Assembly: GCF_905475345.1 (NCBI RefSeq)
Contig: NC_066590.1
Coordinates: 1,168,501-1,232,500 of the forward strand
Length of the DNA: 64,000 nucleotides
Direction: 5' to 3'
Source of the DNA: Vespula vulgaris
Taxonomy: Eukaryota > Arthropoda > Insecta > Hymenoptera > Vespidae
Shown one piece after another: positions 58,582 through 64,000 of the stretch; position 1 is the first letter of the stretch; the number at the start of each line of letters is the position of its first letter. The position numbers and the translations under genes were made by a program. The notes beneath the pieces are model-generated. The model was not told where the DNA came from. It made no database searches and saw only the letters and a list, made by a program, of their open reading frames with translations.

Positions 58582-60368
58582 TTTCTTTTCTTTCTTATTT
58601 TTTCTCGTTCTTTCCTTCTTTTCTATTTTCTTTTCCTTTTGCTCTTTGCACGCCATTTGATCGCTGAGCTATCCAACGATTCGCACATACATAACTACTT
58701 ATATACGCATCACGGTGAAAGGTACCGAGGAGAGAAATAGAAAAACGACGACGCGTTCGATAAAGTTGCTGAATAAAGTGAAACGTATCTATATATGTAT
58801 ACGTATGTCAAGTACTTATGTACGACCGATTAATGTTTCTCAGGTCATTCGACAAAGTACGAACGTTGGCGAATCATCATAACCGTCCGTAACCGATAAA
58901 CCGATAAACCTCATAGCGTTCGTTCAAATTGCTAAGCTAAGCTAAATCTAAATCTTTGCGTTAGCCGGGCGCAGTAAAGTTTATCTCGCAAGTCCGCGCC
59001 ACCGACCACCATGGCTTTTACCTGCGGCTCCATACCTGCCCGTGTTTATATGCACTTAACACCCAAGCCATAGGAAAAAGAAAAGAGGAAAGAAAAGAGG
59101 AAAGAAAAGGAAAGAAAGAAAAGAGAGAGAGAGAGAGAGAGGAAAAAGCAGTACCACACCTTCTTCGTCGAGATCTTCCTCCTCTTCCTTCTCGTATGTG
59201 AATAGTGTAAGAGAGAAAGAGAATCTTTCGATTCTCTTCTTCGCGAGTACGAGGACCGTGTGCCGGCACGCTCAAGCAGCCAATGATTTACGTGATTTTA
59301 TGACACCAGTCTGGTCTCCTTTCTTTATTTATTTCTTTCTTTCTTTCTCTTTCTCTTTGCTTTTCTTTCTCTCTCTCTCTCTCTCTTGTTCTCTTGATCT
59401 TTGATCTCTATTTCTCTCTCTCTCTCTCTCTCTCCGCATCTCCTTGCTTTCTTCGTTTTCCCCGACGCAAAAACGCTATTAGCACAGGGGGTACTTCCTT
59501 ACGAGCGAAATCACGCTACGGCTACCGCGTGTCACGGATACTCTTTGCAAAAATGATCGGTTCGGAGGCTGCGTGTCCTTGAACGATCAAGGAAACGAAT
59601 AACGGCTCGAACCAGTTTCGATCTCGATATTATTTCTCAACAACGAGCAAGACGTACCTATCTACCTACCTACCTACCTAGTTGAAAGAGCAACAGAGCA
59701 ACAGAGCAAAACAGAGAGAAAGAAAGAGAGAAAAAGAGAAAGAGAGTGAGAGAACATTCCGAACCGGTTCAGAGATCAAATAGACGGTGATTTCTCGAGG
59801 TTTCTCCTTTTTCTTCTTTCTTTCTTCCTCTTCCTCTACTTCTTCCTCTTCTCCTTCTTTTCCTTCTCTTTCTTCTTCTTCTTCTTCTTCTTCTTCTCGC
59901 AGAACATGAAGGAGAAAGAGTAGGATATTATAACGGCCGGTGGTACGTCCCGCGTGCGGTGTTGTGACGACGCGAGTGGTACCTATATGGTAATAATGTG
60001 ACATGGTTGTCGGTCGCGCGTCGTCGCTTCGCACCAGGAGGCCTTATCTCGAGGGTCGATGGGAGACGGGCCGTGAAGGAGGCGCAGGGGTTTACGGACG
60101 AAGCTCAGGACGGGGCCTACGATACGAGGGGGATGGGGGATGAGAGTGGGGGGTAAGGGTGGAGGTGAGGGTGGGGGTGGGGGGCCTCATCGTCGGGCCC
60201 CCTGCGAAGAGACGCACGCGGAAAGGGACTCGAGAAGAGTCCGGCACGCGGCACACCCCCGTAAACGAACGAAACCTTTCAGTTATCTCTATCTCTTTTT
60301 CTCTCTCTCTCTTTCTATGAGATTCCTAAGGGATTCCACTTCATCCTTACTTCGTCATCCTCTCTCTT

Positions 60369-60399
<31 letters not shown>

Positions 60400-61169
60400 G
60401 TCTTTCTTTCTCGTTCTCCATAACCGACGATTTCGGTGAGGCCCCCTGTCGGTACCGATCGCGCGTCTCTTACGAGCGACGATCCATCCAATCGTCGACT
60501 CCATGAATCTTTCCTCTCTCTCTCTCTCTCTCTCTTTTTTTTTCTTATTCATTCTCCTCGGAGAGATTCTCGCAAAGAGAACAAATTCTACAGCGGAAAA
60601 TCCGCATATGGAATATCGTCCTTTCTTCTCTGTCTTCTTCTATCCCTTCTTCTTCCTCTTCCTCTTCCTCTTCCTCTTCCTCTTCTTCTTATTCCTCCTC
60701 CTCCTCCTCCTCCTCCTCCACTTCTTCCTCTTCTCCTTTTTCTTCTTCTTCTTCTTCTTCCGCCTTCCACTCCTTCCACATCGTTCAGTGGACAAAGCAA
60801 GTCAGCACCAGTCGGCACGCGATTTTACCTATATGCTCGGGCCCGTACCTGCGTCCGAGAACGCTAGCCTGTGAAAGAAAGAGATGAAAGAGATGAGAGC
60901 GAGAAAGACAGAGAGACTGAGACAGAGAGAAAGAGAGAAGGAGAGACAGAGAAAGAAAAAGAACGAGAGGGTCGTCGACGACGCCCCTCCTCTTATACAC
61001 CCACGAGACGACTCGAGCTCGCCATTAAGGGACACGGATATTTCATCCGCGCAGTCATCGCATATTTCGATTTCTTCCCTGTCATCCGGCCGGCTCGTAC
61101 GGGCCACTTCAAAGGCCCGGACTTTGAGACTATACACGCGTACGCGGATGTAGCTACCCCGTCCCTCTA

Positions 61170-61212
<43 letters not shown>

Positions 61213-63095
61213 ATATCTATCTCTTTTTCTTCTCTCTCCCTACCTTTCTTCGTGTGCACGTCTTTCGTTCGATCGTCCAACTCGCCGTTTTCGTTCGACT
61301 CCTCTCCTTTTCTTCCTTCTCCTCCTCCTCCTCTTCCTCCTCCTTTTCTTTTCTTCGTGATTTTCACGCGGCCCCTTCCCCTCCCCTCTCCTCTTCTTCT
61401 CCCTAAGAGGAAGGATCGACGAAACGCATTTTTTGTTTCTTTTTCCCCTTTATTTCTTCCTCTTATCATCCTCTCCTTTGGATGCAACCCATTGTAACGG
61501 AAACCTGGTGTATCATCGGAGAGAAACGGAAGAAGGAGGAAAAAAAGAATGGAAAGTAAAAGAGAGATGGGAAAAGAAAAAATTGTCGGTATCTGTTAAC
61601 AAGAGAATTGCATATGGATAGAGGAACTAAGTACTTGCGTCTTGACTTCCCCTCGTTTTTTTCTTTTCCGACTTCTTTTTTGAGTGAAAATTCAAAGAAA
61701 ATTTTTGTTAGGTCGTTCTTTTCGTAGTGTACGTAACATGTACGTATATATATATATACACATACGTATATATATATATACACATACGTAGGTAAGTACG
61801 TATGTACGTACATAACTTTGAAGCAATCTCGAACCTTTCGTTCGTCCGTTCGTTCGTTCGTTCGTTTGGAGAAGAGGAAAAGGGACGCCAAGTAGAATTT
61901 ATTCAACGGGTTTACGAAGTGACGACGCGGTGAAACGTCCATAATACTGGCCTCGTGGTGTCCTTTTGGGCCAGCCCTCTACTCTTTCTCTCTCTCTCTC
62001 TCTACCATCCTCCTCGATTATAATATAAATAGGAATTTATCGGCACCTTGCTGGCGTTAGGTTAAAAGGTTTACGTTTATTAATTTTGCTAATCCTCGAC
62101 CTGAATGCGCGTACGTACCTACGCGAACGCACGCGAACAGTTAAAAAAGAAACACGAGGAAAAATCTGACGTGTGTCTGTGTTGAATAGTCCTCCTAACG
62201 ACTTCTTCTTTCTCTCTCTCTCTCTTTCTCCCTCTTTATTTTTCTTCTCTTTCTCTTTTTCTTTTCGTTTCTTTTTTTTTCTGCGTTTCAATCGTACGCC
62301 TCTTTATAGGTTATTAGAGGGTCATTCGCGGGACGCGCGTCGAAAAATAAAACGGGGGCACCCGACAGCGAGGGTCTCCAGGTTTATTCGGTCATTTAAA
62401 ATTTCGTCATGAGGAAACAGTTGTTTTTCGTCAAATATATATATATATTTAAGAAGAAAGTATATATATATACACACACTTGGAAGAAGAAATCGTAATA
62501 ATTTGAGTAATATAATAGGAACCGTTTTAAGGGGCGGACCCCCATAAAAAGAAATTTTCCTACTTCGTATATCTGACGATGACGGGGGTGGGATATGCCT
62601 CATCCCTCTGTCCATCTTCCCTCCCTATAAGAAATATATACCCGATCATTCAGATTTTTATCTTAATTACCAAGAGAAAGATTTTGTGTACCTAGGTACC
62701 TAAATACATCGGGTGGTACCAACACGAATGGCGATTTTAATTGATTTGGGCAGGCTACACGTACACATATCTGTACCTAATACCTGACCCCTAAATCCTT
62801 CTACCTTCTAGAAGGAGTGAGTGAATCAGCCGTGTAAATTATCGCTCGGCGTTATCTCGTTGGGTTCTCGTTCTACTGGACGAGAGCCCCAGGTACCTGC
62901 TTGCTCTTCTACACCGCGTACGTCTCCGGAGAGCATTCGCACGTAAAATTACGTTATCTCTTCGTTTCTCGGGAGGTGGAGATATACCTAACGTTCCGAT
63001 GAGAAATAGAAGAGAGAAGAAGAAGAAGAAGAAGAAGAAGAAAAAGAAGATGGAAAATCAAGAATGAGAGAATAGTGGTAGTAGTAGTAGTAGCT

Positions 63096-63126
<31 letters not shown>

Positions 63127-63128
63127 CT

Positions 63129-63173
<45 letters not shown>

Positions 63174-63279
63174 ATAAATAGCAGTAGTTGTGGTAGTAAT
63201 ACTTGAATACGGTTAGATAAATCGTCGCACCGGCCAACGACAACAATAATAACAATAACAACAGCAACACCAATAACAA

Positions 63280-63310
<31 letters not shown>

Positions 63311-64000
63311 TAGACGCGCGAAAGGTATTGAACGAGCGCGTGCGCCCGTAAAAAGGATCGAGAGAACCGGCAGGCACTTGTAAACTCTTGAGATTTAAAC
63401 GCCTCGAGAGTTTACTCGAACGCAACGAGAGAAAATCATCTTGTAATATAGGTAGTACCTACCATTCGAGCGTAACCTTAGTCGTCGTGTTTTCGATTAC
63501 TACTTTCATCGACGAGCGAGCGAGCGAGCGATCGACTGAAAGAGTAAAATTTTCTTTTTGATTCTTCTTTTGATTTTTTAGTAGAAGAGAGAACGAATTC
63601 CGGACGATTTTGGTTTGGTCGATGTTCCTCTTACAGGTCGAGTATAGTCCTAGCTCGTAAAAGTCTCTCGATTCTTGAGATCGACCACGAATCGTCGTAC
63701 GAACGAATTTGCGACGGTGTTGGAATGGTACAGGAAGAAGGAGGAGAAGAAAGAAGTGGAAGAGAAGGTGAAGAAGGAGGAGAAAGAGGAGGAGGAGGAG
63801 GAGGAGGAGGAGGAAGAAGGAGAGGAAGGTTTTCGCTTCGTCATGGTCCACGCACGACTTGACAAAAGAGGAGTAAGGAAAGAGAGAGAATGAACAACTT
63901 TTTCTTCTCTCTTTCTCTCTCTCTTTCTTTCTTTCTTGGAGAACGACCGCAAGTTATAACGTATTACGAGAGATCGCTTTGGTACAAGGAACGTATGCGA
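58140..64000. other. Intergenic microsatellite patchwork to the window end
   Basis: Repeats: (CTTT)n 58548-58585, (CTT)n 59865-59900, CTT/CCT 60640-60765, (CT)n 61167-61208, TA/CA 61746-61795, (CGTT)n 61845-61866, (AGT)n 63074-63172, (AAC)n 63242-63311, (CGAG)n 63512-63530, (GGA)n 63740-63831. Unique islands: 58135-58260, 58330-58540, 58660-59040, 59440-59680, 59920-60290, 60780-60870, 60980-61150, 62030-62200, 62300-63010, 63310-63560. The 60980-61150 island is open in several frames on both strands but matches no family I know. CCTTCTAGAAGG at 62805-62816 is a heat-shock-element-like palindrome. Confidence 0.5.
63074..63172. repeat. (AGT)n trinucleotide tract with CTGT breaks
   Basis: About 100 bases of GTA/AGT interrupted twice by AGCTGT. 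It is followed, after unique sequence, by an (AAC)n tract at 63242-63311. Confidence 0.92.

Noticed and set aside
60829..61497. Coding-like frames on both strands of the 61.0-61.15 kb island
   Set aside because: All frames look equally plausible, the flanks are CT/GA repeats, and there is no recognisable domain or splice pair.
10500..64000. Transposons or terminal inverted repeats
   Set aside because: I saw no transposase or reverse-transcriptase motif in any translated frame, and no long terminal inverted repeats.

Overview
This window is eukaryotic nuclear DNA from an insect, most likely a hymenopteran. The support is small AT-rich introns (64 to 80 bp) in one gene, arthropod-type gene content, and extreme simple-sequence density. 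The order is an inference, because no transposon, rRNA or mitochondrial marker is present to fix it. There are no operons, CRISPR arrays or bacterial signals. I recognised no tRNA, rRNA or known miRNA.

Two protein-coding genes can be reconstructed exon by exon. The first lies on the minus strand between 10472 and 2693. It is an inositol polyphosphate-4-phosphatase (INPP4 family) of 15 coding exons and about 1350 residues. It carries an N-terminal PH domain, a C2 domain, a long linker with a threonine microsatellite, and the CKSAKDRT catalytic loop. Its 2.5 kb first intron holds an apparent in-frame 93 bp cassette exon that would lengthen the first loop of the PH domain. The second is on the plus strand between 23480 and 26007. 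It is drumstick (drm), an odd-skipped-family zinc-finger regulator made of two coding exons separated by 2.2 kb. Splicing completes the second C2H2 finger. Reading through the intron gives a shorter protein with an altered finger. The two genes are divergent, about 13 kb apart.

From 1 to 2.7 kb there is an orphan TATA promoter with a splice donor, then AT-rich noncoding DNA. From 2.7 to 12 kb lies the INPP4 gene and its 5' region. From 12 to 23.5 kb lies microsatellite-rich DNA with two diverged copies of an element of roughly 80 bp, and then an ATG-free drm leader. From 26 to 64 kb I find no recognisable conserved gene. The DNA is a patchwork of (GA)n, (GAA)n, (CTTT)n, (TA)n and related tracts separating islands of ordinary sequence. 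Some islands carry inverted or duplicated elements, including a second pair with a shared potential hairpin at 31.5 and 32.8 kb. This is consistent with a regulatory landscape around a developmental gene, but that is inference.

The two genes are not obviously related in function. INPP4 acts in phosphoinositide signalling and drm in gut, leg-joint and epithelial patterning. The most interesting items are the INPP4 cassette exon, the two possible drm isoforms, and the two families of duplicated noncoding elements near drm.
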